This document shows positions 1-10,565 of a stretch of 64,000 bases of DNA, one piece after another; within the stretch, counting starts at the first letter, position 1; each line of letters starts with the position of its first letter. The DNA comes from Sambucus nigra. Its lineage: Eukaryota > Streptophyta > Magnoliopsida > Dipsacales > Adoxaceae. The notes beneath the pieces were generated by a model. It was not told the origin of the DNA, did no database searches, and saw nothing but the letters and a program-made list of their open reading frames with translations. The DNA is taken from contig OX422207.1 of the NCBI GenBank assembly GCA_949130495.1, forward strand, positions 831,332,073 through 831,396,072. The letters are read 5' to 3'. Both the position numbers and the translations under genes were made by a program.

Positions 1-985
1 AGTTGATGACCTTAGACCTTAAACATCATAGATTGGTGACAAGGTCTGAGGTGAACATCACACATGTATGACCTCAGACCTTGAACATCATTAATTTAGT
101 GAATATATTATGAGGGTAACATCTTAGTTGATGACCTCATACCTTAAACATCATAGATTGGTGACAAGGTTTGAGTTGAACATCACAGTTGGATGACCTC
201 AGACCTTAAACATCATTAATTTGGTGAATATTTTATGGGGTTAACATCTTAGTTGATGATCTCAGACCTTAAACATCATAGTTTGGTGACAAGGTCTGAG
301 GTGAGACATCACACTTGGATGACCTCAGACCTTGAACATCATTAATTTGGTGAATATTTTATGGGGGTAACATCTTAGTTGATGATCTCGGACCTTAAAC
401 ATCATAGTTTGGTGATAAGGTCTGAGGTGAACATCACACTTGGATGACCTCAGACCTTGAACATCATTAATTTGGTGAATATATTATGATGGTAACATCT
501 TAATTGATGACCTCAAACCTTAGACATCATAGATTGGTGACAAGGTCTGAGGTGAACATCACACTTGGATGACCTCAGACCTTAGACATCATTAATTTGG
601 TAAAAAGATTATTTATGGGGATAACATCTTAGTTGATGACCTCGGACCTTATAACATCATAATTTGGTGACAAGGTCTGAGGTGAGACATCATACTTGAA
701 TGACCTCAGACCTTAGACATCATTAATTTGGTGAAAAAATAATTTATGAGGGTAACATCTTAGTTGATGACCTCGGACCTTATAACATCATAATTTGGTG
801 ACAGGGTCTGAGGTGAGACATCATACTTGAATGACCTCAGACCTTAGACATCATTAGTTTGGTGAAAAAATTATTTATGGGGATAACATTTTATTTGAAG
901 ATCTCAGACCTTATAACATCATAATTTGGTGATAAGGTCTGAGGTAAGACATCATACTCGGATGATCTCAGACCTTAGACAATGT
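1..985 (+). repeat. Tandem repeat array, about 8 units of 124-131 bp
   Basis: Units begin near 1, 125, 251, 377, 502, 631, 762 and 893, each opening with a form of AGTTGATGACCTCAGACCTT. The first units are about 125 bp; the last three are 129-131 bp because of a longer A/T stretch near the unit end. Every unit contains ACCTCAGACCTT and, some 25-30 bases later, its reverse complement AAGGTCTGAGGT, so each can fold into a hairpin. The array decays after about 985. It runs off the left edge, so the copy number is a minimum. The position fits the hypervariable 3' region of Tat-type elements. Confidence 0.9.
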
Positions 986-1249
986 TATAAGGCTCACTAA
1001 GACACCATTATATTGAGACTTCAGGCCTTAACACAAACACGTTACATGGCATAGAAAACCATTCAAAGAACATTCTACAACTAAGAAAGAAATCCCTCTT
1101 CAGAGGTTGATATAGCATGAAGTTAAGAGTTACAAGCCAAAAGGTAACAAAATTTATCATCAGAAGTTACAGATCAATGTTAAGAACTACAAAGGGTTCA
1201 CAAAACGGATTAAAGTATCTATAATCTCAGGGTTAGTAGCCATGCCCCC

Positions 1250-3449
1250 ATCTTCTTGGCCGAGGTTGGTCACTTCTATCCCATCATCTTAAGGAACAAC
1301 GTCTTCAGTCCTGGTATCCTTTTGAGGCACCTCCTTCCTCCTCGACCTCTTGTAATGCCTGAGTGAATCGAGGATCGGTGTAACCCAGACCAATGAAGTT
1401 AGAGGATGACAGGATCCCTGACTCTTTCTCCTTCATTACAGCCCATTTACCAGTGGCCTTAACACCCCTTTTGAGGTACTCGAAGCCAAAGTTGATGAAC
1501 TCATCACAGACCTTATAGTCCTCCAAAATCTTCTCTGAGGCGTCATCCAAAGCAGCCTTCACAGCGACATCAACCTTATGTTGAAGACAGCCAGCATGAG
1601 TCTTCAGGGCAGAGCTATGATCCTTTTTAAGCTTGTCCATGTCCTTCTCTAGCCGTTTAGCACTAGCCTCAGACTTCTTTAAGGAGGCCTTTAGATGCTC
1701 CACTTCAGCGTTCAGAGTAGCCTCGGTCTTTGGGCCTCTTTGCCCTGCTCAATCAGAGGAAGTTTCCAGTCAACAAACCGGTGCATGGTGAGGAGACCCT
1801 ATAGAACATGTGTAGAGATGTTAGTTCAAGATTTGGAATAATTCAAAGACGAGGTTACACTTATTCAGTAAAAGAAAAAAGTCTTACTTGGATAGATCGA
1901 TGGAGGGCGAACCCGACTAGCAGAGGGGTATCTAGAGAACGACAGAAGCATTTTTCAGAGTCGGTCATGACATTGTCGATAGCATCTAAGGCCTTCAGAC
2001 TCTAGCTGATAAGACTGTCGCCAATCTTCAGTTGCTCCAGACGGGCAACTAGCACATCCTTAGAAGACATGGGGATATCACAATCCCCATTTGAAGTTTT
2101 CTTCTTCTGCCTCTGATCCTCAGGGGCAGGTTCAGTAGATCTCCTCTTCTTGTAGGCCTCAGCCCTTGAAGTAGTAATGGGAGGAGGATTAGCAGTAAGA
2201 CTTACTTTCTTCATAAGTTTGGTAAGACTGGGCGCTGCCATCTCCCAAAGGTCGTCGAAAATTCCTTTTAGGAGCAATGCAAACAGAAAGATCTTAGTTA
2301 AAAAATAAGAGGCATAACAAAATTAGTGGTATAACTTGTTGAAATGATAAAGTAATGTACGGAGCTCGATCAGAGGACTCCCCCCAAGGCCAGTTTCAGA
2401 GAGGTACTAGAGGGTCATCAAATGCTCGTACTTGACCAACAAATCATATTCCCCTTGATCTTGAAGGTCTTTGACCTTCTGAAAATTATTCTGGCTTAAC
2501 CCAGGGTCGGCCTTAGCAGCCATTAACACCTTTCCCCATTTCAGAGGTATTCTAGGCTCTAGGGAAGAAGAGGGGGCACATGGGCCAAACTTCAATGACC
2601 CTAAGGCAAAGAAATATCATGGTTTCCAATTGTGGTTCGAAGTTTGGGTAACCAGTAACATCTTCTTATTGGACTTTCAAGCTACAAAGTGGTAATAACT
2701 CGGATGCTTCCTTGCAGAGGAAGGGACGTAACACCCTATGAAGACCTGGACGGGAAGGTCTGAATGACGGACTGCCCTCCATAAGACTATAGCTCCAATT
2801 ATCACTCTCCAGGCATTGGGGGATAATTGGGAAGGAGCCAAGTTAATATAGGACAATATAGCCCTAATTATCGAATGAATGGGAAGATGAAATCCTAACT
2901 TAAATATCTTCTCGTATAAGCAGATCTCGCCAAAGGCCCTCTCGTCCCTCAGAGGTCTCCTAAGTTTTATGGATGGACTTATATAATACAGATGTCTGAA
3001 AGCTAGGAGGTCGAGTTCACTAACAGTGATGTCTATCTCGACTGCCTCTGAGGTGTCAACATCGCTTTCGCTACCATTATCCTCATCCCTACCAACGTCG
3101 GCTCGAGTAGACAAGGGAGCGGAGCATCATCAGGGAACCTTTGAGCAAACTCAGCTCCTGTGGTAGTCGACTAGGGAATAGCATCAAGGATTGGGGGAAC
3201 AACCACACTAGGTCCTATAATTTTGACATCGGAGGAAGAATGCCACTTAATAGAACTTTTGTATGACACAGAACGGTTGGAAATATCAGCTTGGTTAAGG
3301 GACTGGTCCGTCCGGACAGAATAGTCCATGGCCTGTTGGAAAGAATCCACAGACATAGGGTCTGAGGTTGATGACTTAGACTCAGACATCGGAACAGGTT
3401 CTATTGCTACCTCTGCAGACACAAATGGCTCAGGGTATATCACTTTCAT
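1250..3449 (-). pseudogene. Antisense extra ORF of the Tat element, Transposase_28-like domain plus coiled coil (broken)
   Basis: Read from high to low coordinates, consecutive open pieces make one protein-like region: 3449-3171 (acidic, Ser-rich N-terminus), 3114-2677, 2595-2407, 2277-2002 (basic, KKRR and RQKKKT stretches) and 1703-1305. The 3114-2677 piece contains FKLGFHLPIHSI, RAILSYINLAPSQL and SPNAWR, which match the plant domain called putative gypsy-type transposon (Transposase_28, PF04195). The 1703-1305 piece is heptad-rich (KKSEASAKRLEKDMDKLKKD), a coiled coil. The pieces are separated by stops and frame changes, though one or more gaps may have been introns. The molecular function of this protein type is unknown. 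It faces the element's own transcription, as described for extra antisense ORFs in Tat elements. Confidence 0.7.
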
Positions 3450-4170
3450 AAGGCGTGGGGATATAGGACTGAGAGGGAATGCCTCTGCCCTATGAGCTTC
3501 TTCTTGGGCTCATTTTATTTGTCTAATATTATCTAAGGTTTTCTCCCTAAGAGAAGGTAATTCCTCTAAGAGTTGATAAAGGGGTCTGAGCATATGGGGC
3601 TCACCTTACACTTGTGGACTCAAGATAAAAACAAACAGGATGAACACAACAGGATGAAAGATCAAACGTGGTTATTTGAAAGATTTCTAACAAGAACAAT
3701 CCACTAAGAAACTCATAGGCTCACTGAAAAACCTAAACTACTGTCGGAAAACTCAAGTTGATATCGGAAAATGCAACAAATAGAAAAATAAGGTTGAAAA
3801 AATGGCAAAGAAGAGGTAATAAACAATACCTGGTGAAATACGAGGAGAAGAAGAGGAAGATTAGCAAGAAAAGTCCACTAAACGCACTCTTGATCAATTT
3901 CTGGAAGAGAGAGAAAGCAAAGAAGGTTCAGGCGAGAGAATGAAAGGAAATGAAGAAGAAAGAGAGAGAAAAGTGTTAAAACCCTCGAAATCCACTTGCA
4001 CGCATCCCATTTCCCATCATTGCCTTGGGAGCCCAAAAGACCACAATGATTGCACTTGCCAAGCACACAATCTACTTCAGAAGATGCCACTTGTCAAGAA
4101 AATATTGAGACCTAAAGAAATCCAATCTCGGACATACATACCCCTAAGTCACCTGTTCACATAAGTAACT
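3450..4170. other. Non-coding stretch between the antisense ORF and the 3' LTR
   Basis: No supportable gene. Short open frames here (3758-3943 plus, 3878-4090 minus) are purine-rich low-complexity sequence (GAAGAAG and GAGAGA runs) with no recognisable domain. The stretch would hold the promoter and 5' leader of the antisense ORF if it is expressed; I see no clear TATA box on the minus strand. Confidence 0.5.
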
Positions 4171-4182
4171 AAGGGCTAGGGG
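4171..4182 (+). promoter_or_regulatory. Polypurine tract of the Tat element
   Basis: The sequence AAGGGCTAGGGG lies directly left of the LTR terminus TGATTGAT. It is purine-rich apart from CT in the middle, the position and composition expected for the plus-strand DNA primer. Confidence 0.65.
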
Positions 4183-5182
4183 TGATTGATATGCCTTATA
4201 TGTTCCCAACAACTCAGAGACACCAACCTCGGGCAAGGAGATGCCCGAGGTTAGAAGGGCCCCATATTGGCAACCAACGATCTCGTCCTAAGCAAGGTCG
4301 GCCATGGCCGACGTTACTAGTTGCCTCACAGTCAGACAACAACTAAGGTCTTCATGATCTAGGGGGACAGTTATCCATCAGGTTGGTTGGAGTGGACATC
4401 ACTCCTACGTCATACAGTAACCTCGGCTGGGTGTAAGCCGAGGAAAGAGGGACATCACAATCATCGTAATCAGCCTCGGTTGGGAATCAGCCTATGTTCC
4501 AACTACTCTAACATAACCCCGGCCCAGGCCGAAGTTATTACTCCACATGTCTCACCTAAGCTTCCTTACTGATCCAAGACCATCATGAATAATCTCGGAT
4601 TTGGCTGCAGCCTGACTTCACCAACTTCCTACCCTTCTAGGCCGAGGTTAGTACCAATCGAAGACAACCGAGCCTTTACTCGCATATTCGTGGCTGGGAA
4701 CATGTGTACTAAAATCAGTTGTAACAAATCAACCCCCTCACGTGGGGGAATAATTCATAATCATTCTCTACATGTGACAGTGACAGATGTCTTCATCAGA
4801 TTGGCTAGATCAACACACATGCTCATGGCATGCATGGGGGGTGCATTACACCCCCCACGTGCTATATATACTTGCCTTCTCCTACATGGAGGGGGATCCA
4901 AAATTAATGACCCTAGCTGAAACTCTATCCAACTACACATTAGAGAGAGAAAGCTCGAAAGATTGTATCCATGTCCGTGAGTGCCTTATTTCGGTGATCT
5001 TACTCACTCACTTGCACAGTGGACGTAGGCCTGATTGGCTGAACCACTTATATATTGGTGTTTTTCCTCTTCTCCTCATCTCAATCGCTTATATTTAATA
5101 TACTCTTGTGCTGCCATTATTATCACTAACTTGAGCTTACGAACACCTTAAAGGGTGGTGTTGTTTCCAGCATCATCAATCA
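4183..5182 (+). repeat. 3' LTR of the Tat element
   Basis: The LTR opens with TGATTGAT and closes with ATCAATCA, a perfect 8-base terminal inverted repeat 1000 bp apart. It is more GC-rich than its surroundings (AACCTCGG and GGCCGAGG motifs recur). A TATA box, CTATATATA, lies at about 4861-4869. The R-U5 end carries ACTTGAGCTTACGAACACCTT, a form of the ACTTGAGCGTCGGAG motif common in plant gypsy LTRs. The five bases after it are TATTC; the partner TSD is off-window. Confidence 0.78.
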
Positions 5183-5559
5183 TATTCAAAGACAAGGATA
5201 TTCCACATAAAATTTCTAAAACTAAAATATAAAAAAGTAAAAAATATTTTTGATTTTTTAACTTTAAAAAAAATTAAGACAAAGACAACTCAAAAGACAA
5301 ACAAAATATGTTTGTATTTTTTCAATAAGACCCAAAAAAAATTAAAATACAAACGATACACACATTTAAATTCTAGCAAAATTTATATGATGAAGTATAC
5401 ACTAGAATGTGACAAATAAACATACAATTAGCAATAATATATCATGTAGCAAAAATGCTAGTGTATGTAGACAAAGCTAACACAATCAACCTTTAGATTT
5501 AGCAAGTTAGGAATCATGTGCAAGTAACCCAAATAAGTAAGACGTGATGCTCTTGAGTT

Positions 5560-7260
5560 TTTGTGACTTTGGTGACTCTAGCCATGGACTTCTTAGGAGA
5601 ATTTCTAAGGTTGAAACAAAACCTTCTAAGGTGGCCCTTCCTACCACAATGTGTGAAAGTGAAAACATAGTGAGAAGTATTACCTAAGGCTTGACCTTTT
5701 CTAATGGTCCTAGCCTATTCTCTCAAAATCATGATTTTAGCTTTATTGGCGGAGGCATTTTGAGTATCCAAGCCAATATGACACATGTCATCTTTAATTT
5801 GGACGGTGCCTAAGATTTTATCTAACTTTTTTGACCTACACTTCAAATCAAATTTTACCCGACTTGGGTGTCTCAAATTCTTTTCATGCTCTATTATTCT
5901 AGACTTAAGTAAACTCTTTCTCTCTTCAAACACAATAAACTCTTTCTTCATAGCCTCAATTAAACCTCAAAGACTATCTCTGTCACCTTCATCATATTAT
6001 AGCTTATCTCTAAGATCTCTTCCACGTGCCCCAAGATCTTTAATTAAAACACTTTCATCCTTATCTATGGCACATTCTCTCATTCTAGCTCCATTTTTAA
6101 TTTCAACGATTCCGCATTCAACTCTCGAAAGGCAACTTGAAGTTCACTCTCCTCATACCCCTATTCATTCTCACTCTCTCATACACTATCTCTACCATCA
6201 AACTCATGGGATTCACAAACAATGGCCTCAGAAGTGTCATGTCAAGAAATATCCTCATTGGAAGATTCATTGTCAATGCTCACATGACTTGCCATGAATG
6301 CGATGAAGTTATGCTCAATGGGAGAATTAGGTGCCTCTTCCGTTTCACTATCACTATGGGTGGAATTATTAGAAATTAGTTTCTTTCCCTCCTTCCCTAG
6401 TCTAGTGGTACACTTGAACGCCCTATGGCCATAATGCTCACAACCATAACATTTATTCGACTCATCCCTATTAAGATCTTCATTATGATTTTTAGGGAGT
6501 TTATCGACTTTGCTATACTTAGACTTATCAAATTTCTTATAATCTTCTTTAAGATTATCTTTGTTAAACTTAAGAAATTTCTAAACTTCCTAGCAAACAT
6601 ATCCATATCATTGGAGTCTATTTCAAACTCATCATCCGAAACATGAGTTTCCTCCTTCCAGGATTTCAAAGCTATGCTCTTATCTTTCTTCTTATCATCA
6701 TTGGAGGTAAACATGTTAAGTTCATAGGTTTGTAAGTCACCTAAAAACTCTTCAAGTTTCGTAGAGTTTAAAGTGACTAAAGAATTTAAAACGGTCACTT
6801 AAGGATTAAACCTCTCTGTTAAATACCAAAAATTTTTCTTTATGGCATGATTGTTGGACATCTTTTCTCCCAAATTAAAAGATTTATTCACAATATCAGA
6901 AAATCTAGCATAGAACTCATTAAAAGACTCATTCCATAACATTTTAATTATTTCAAATTGAGTGGTGAGGTTTTGGAGTTTTAAAGCTTTAACGACACTT
7001 GTAGCTTCATGGGTGAGTTAGAGTATGTCCCATACTCCTTAGAAATTTCACACGTCATAATGCGACTGAACTCATCCGGTGTAACCACACTAAAAAGAGC
7101 ATTTAAACTACGTGAATTAAAACTGGAAACTTTAATTTCATCCTCACTCCTTCTTTCTATGACTTTAAGAACATGTAATTCTTCTTATAGACACGTAGGT
7201 GAGGACCACCCTCTAACTACCAACTGCCAAATCCGCACATCTAATTATTTAATTTTCGAC
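5560..7260 (-). pseudogene. Copia gag, SIRE/Tork-like, frameshifted and with stops
   Basis: Minus-strand translation gives, in order: a segment around 7090-7020 matching the gag motif that ends ...EFSRIMTCE; fragments around 6960-6850 (LQNLTTQFE-like, SFNLGEK); 6798-6397 with STKLEEFLGDLQTYELNM, the usual end of the UBN2 domain; a basic stretch; and 5951-5715 with a coiled coil followed by SRVKFDLKCRSKKLDKILGTVQIK. Near 5640-5590 the sequence reads THCGRKGHLRRFC, a CCHC-like zinc knuckle. Gag would form the virus-like particle and bind RNA. It is broken by many stops and shifts. The same domain order recurs at 56.6-58.0 kb. Confidence 0.72.
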
Positions 7261-7379
7261 CTCAAACGTGATTTCCAATACCCATAGTTAGAACCATACA
7301 AAATAGGAAATTTTGAAACAACCATATTTTCCATATTTAAATCCCAAAAAGGATCTTAACACAATAATTTACCATTCTT

Positions 7380-7391
7380 GCTCTGATACCA
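7380..7391 (-). promoter_or_regulatory. Primer binding site, initiator tRNA-Met, copia B
   Basis: The minus strand reads TGGTATCAGAGC, the standard plant copia PBS complementary to the 3' end of initiator tRNA-Met. It is followed on that strand by AAGAATGG and sits three bases from the LTR end. Confidence 0.88.
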
Positions 7392-7394
7392 ATT

Positions 7395-8811
7395 TGAGAA
7401 TGGGTGATTTCATTTAAATTATAAGATATGCTCTTAATACCCCAATTTTTAAAAATAAAATGAGATGGTTCACACAATATTTCAAATTTCAAAAATCACT
7501 CAAATTTTAATTTTCCCAAAATTAAAATTAGATTAAACTAAACAAATATTTGAATTTCCAATTAAACAAATATTTAGTCAATTCTAGTTCTAACTTTGCC
7601 AAATAAACCAAACATACAAATTATGGCCCATGTAAAAATTATACTCCATATGAAACTTCCTCTTTTGGGTAGAGAATGATACCCCTTAGCAAACTGATGA
7701 TTTTAAAGCAAATATATCAAGAAACTTGGATCATAATAAAATATGGGTGTAAACTTTGTGTTTTAAAGAAAATTAAACCATTGAAAATTTATAACACAAA
7801 TAAGACTTTTTGGATAAAGAATTTTGCCCTCAAAAGATCTTGGAAAGTATGAAGAGTCTTATGAAAATGCCAGTTCCTGCACTATTAAAAACTGGTAAAA
7901 TAGAAGTGGCTTAGTGGAAAGTTACAAAAAAAACTGCTGGAAAACGCAGGTCATTTGAACCAATTTTAGATATTGTTTGAAGGACTTATGCATGTCGTAC
8001 GAATGACCTGTTCTAACGATAAAATAGACCCAAATTCAAAGGAATATCGTTCAACGAACTCCGTTTGAACGATGTCCTTATAACGATCTTTCTAACAAGA
8101 AAATTGATAAAAATGAAAGAATCTCGTTCGATAGGTCGTTTGAACAACATGGGGATCTCGTTCGAATGAGATGAAATGTCGTTCGAATGACTTTTTAGAA
8201 ATTTTTTATTTTTCTTTAAAAAAAATAAAAAAGCATTTTAATCTTTAAGTTAAGCAGAAGAATGATACCCATAAAAATAACCAAGTCTATATATATATCA
8301 ATTCATTCATACCTTTAGAGACTTTGGAAAAATTAAACGGTTGGTGACGTTAAACTTAGCACGACAAATCGACAATGATGGTATCTTAAATTTAGGCTTC
8401 GCCGCTAAGTCCTCAACTCAAAAATCATAGGCTTGAAGATCATAAACTTCTATCCTACGATTCAAATAGTATTGTCCGAAATTAAACCAACAATTACAAA
8501 TCGATCAATTGGAAACTTTCCCTTACCAAGATAATTAAAGTTATTTGTTTCAACAACATATTTTAATTGTGAATTTAATTCACAGAAAACAACAAATCAT
8601 ATATGAACTAATTATAAAAAAGTTGGTTTACTTATATTTTATTAAATGTTAATTTAATTGACATAACCATAGCACAATATTTATTATGTCATGTATAACA
8701 CATAACAAATTATTGATAAAAATGGAAATAGAACAGAGTAAGTTATACCTTTTACTGAGTTGAGGTTTGACAAATGCCATATATTAGTACCTACTTCAAA
8801 CATAAAGATAT
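7395..8811 (-). repeat. 5' LTR of copia B (upper boundary uncertain)
   Basis: The PBS-proximal end is clear: the plus strand begins TGAGAATGGG three bases after the PBS. A minus-strand TATA region (GATATATATATAGAC) lies at 8285-8299. Between 7985 and 8200 there are several TCGTTCGAA-type palindromes. I could not find the outer terminus with confidence; the next recognisable element starts at 8812, which sets the upper limit. Confidence 0.5.
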
Positions 8812-9265
8812 TGATGGGAATAAGACCGAAATGTTGCCACGTGGACAAACACAAGGCACATCACGTGAGTAACACCTGATGGGAAATCAACCCACATAGC
8901 GAGGACTTTAAAAGATAAGATCAAATCTCAAAGATTATATCAACTAATACAAACTAATTGAAAGGCCATTATCAATAGGATTCTTAAACCTAGTCTAGAT
9001 ATGTACAAAGAGGCCTAAGAATGTAAGGTACCTCAGTCTATAAATAAGTCCAATTTATCTCACATTAAGCGTATTGTATATTGCGCGTGATAACTTGAAC
9101 TCTCACCTAGCATCCCTAGTAATCGAGTAGTTACCATTCTTTGACAATAATAAAAACCCTCCCCCTATTTTCCTCCTGGATGTAGGCCGACCTCATGGCA
9201 CCCCACATACATACTGTGCTATTATTATTTTTGCATTCATAATATTCTTAGGGACCTCCCCATCA
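8812..9265 (+). repeat. 454 bp LTR of a gypsy-like element
   Basis: The LTR runs from TGATGGG to CCCATCA, a perfect 7-base terminal inverted repeat. A TATA box TATAAATAA at 9039-9047 gives plus orientation. CTGGATGTAGGCCGACCTCATGG-like U5 sequence near 9178-9200 is typical of plant LTR ends. The flanks (GATAT before, CTTAT after) do not match, as expected if internal sequence, not genomic DNA, follows on the right. Confidence 0.62.
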
Positions 9266-9890
9266 CTTATTGTGGGTCAATAACCCCTATAATTTTGAAA
9301 ATTCAAAGTTCTCACCACTATTAAATCCACTAAAGCCCGAAGTTCATAATAAGTGTTGACTAGTCTCATGCTACTCATGCAAAGAGTCGCGTTTAGTCTA
9401 AAATACGCATTGTAAAGAGGGATGACACTCCTATATGTTTTTAATCTCTTCAACAATAATAAAGGTCCAGAGGATGATCACTTGGGAGACCTGGACCTAG
9501 TCAACAATACCACACACCACCAATCGATCGAATATAATGAAGAGTTGTTTCCTGCTTTGCCAGCATTTATAAGGAAAAGTTAGATGACTGCGATCAAGAG
9601 ATTTCCCATCTTAGGAGGCAGGTTACCCAAAAGTCGGAGGATTTCACATCATCATACTCAGCATTATCATAGGAGGGGACCTCATTCCCCATGGAATCAA
9701 CCTCATAGGGCCCCCTATTTAAGGATCCCACATAGAGTCCATCACCATCAATGATGTCATCGCTCTCCTGGGAGGAATTCTATCAATCACAGGCACAACC
9801 AACCCTAGCCCATGGAGTTCTAAGGTAGAAGGAAATATGAATTTGAGAGTATTATATCGGCCACTTTGAGATAGGGGCTAGGGTTATGAC
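9266..9890 (+). pseudogene. Gypsy gag N-terminal scrap
   Basis: Downstream of the 454 bp LTR a plus-strand frame near 9560-9660 reads FASIYKEKLDDCDQEISHL then RRQVTQKSEDF, a charged coiled-coil stretch like the N-terminal part of Tat-type gag. Stops interrupt it on both sides and no capsid core or later domain follows. The region from about 9840 already resembles the transcription-start part of the next LTR. No clear PBS was recognised after 9265. Confidence 0.4.
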
Positions 9891-10482
9891 AATCTAGAGA
9901 GAGTAGAGGCCATAAGAGAGAAAAGAAGAGGAGAAACTAAGTTATTCCACACCAATTCTCATCACCAAAGTTGTTGGAATTGTGATCGCAGCAAGGGAAG
10001 AACATCATCATCATTGTAAAACTAAAATCAGGCTTACTATATAAAGGTAAGTATTTATCTTACAATTGTTTTAAGCATGTTATAATAGCCATGTAGTGTA
10101 CGATTTAAACTACATGATTTGATTGCATTCTTGGGATTTATTTGGGTATAATCCATGATTCGTGGTAGGATTCATATTAGACTTTATCCTGCTATACTGA
10201 TAATATGAAATTCGGTGATTGTGATGAATATCTTGAAACAAATCTGAGTATATTGATGAATATGCATGAAGAACACCATAAACAAGGGTTTTTATGAATT
10301 ATGAGATTTAATATGTTCATGGGTAGATTTCTTATGGATTTAATGATAAATTTACATTAGAAATTGTCCTAATACATATATTTGATTATTGGGTAAGTTA
10401 TATGGGGATTGGGGAAGGTTTCATGGAGTTTGGGATTGATAACAATGGAGAAAACTCGTAACAATAACGAAGGAACGAAACT

Positions 10483-10565
10483 GACAATACCGAATCAATT
10501 CGGCTTGATGATCGAATTGATTCGGTAATCGATTCGAGTTCTTCACCGAATTGATTCGGTAGGCG
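10483..10565. repeat. Array of GATTCGG/CCGAAT palindromes in the LTR
   Basis: Within 83 bases the sequence repeats CCGAATCAATTCGG, ATCGAATTGATTCGG, AATCGATTCGAG and CCGAATTGATTCGG, spaced 12-20 bases apart. Each is a near-perfect dyad. The same position in the young Tekay LTR holds TCGATCGA palindromes. Confidence 0.85.

Larger units (their letters stand above)
1..5182 (+). mobile_element. Tat-lineage Ty3/gypsy retrotransposon, 3' part (cut by window start)
   Basis: Reading left to right there is a tandem-repeat array, an ORF region on the opposite strand, a purine-rich tract and a 1000 bp LTR. This order (pol, then a repeat-rich untranslated region, then an antisense extra ORF, then the 3' LTR) is known for the Tat lineage of plant gypsy elements. 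The polyprotein and 5' LTR lie left of the window, so orientation comes from the LTR: its TATA box is on the plus strand and the polypurine tract sits on its left. The lineage call is inference; the LTR, tract and antisense ORF are seen directly. Confidence 0.72.
5188..8811 (-). mobile_element. Ty1/copia remnant B (UBN2 gag, minus strand, pol missing)
   Basis: On the minus strand the order is LTR (about 8811-7395), PBS (7391-7380) and gag (about 7260-5590), then 400 bp of AT-rich DNA up to the Tat LTR at 5182. No protease, integrase or RT is visible. Either the Tat element inserted into this copia and the rest lies off-window, or the element was truncated. Its gag and post-gag sequence match the second copia remnant at 53.4-59.9 kb, so both belong to one broad family. 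Confidence 0.7.

Noticed and set aside
1..985. CRISPR-like array
   Set aside because: Units are adjacent tandem copies with no unique spacers, in plant retrotransposon DNA.
1808..2005. 65-codon plus-strand frame in the Tat 3' region
   Set aside because: Lies opposite the antisense ORF pieces and has no recognisable motif.
4585..5098. Plus-strand frames of 111 and 103 codons
   Set aside because: They lie wholly inside the 1000 bp LTR and overlap its TATA box; no domain.
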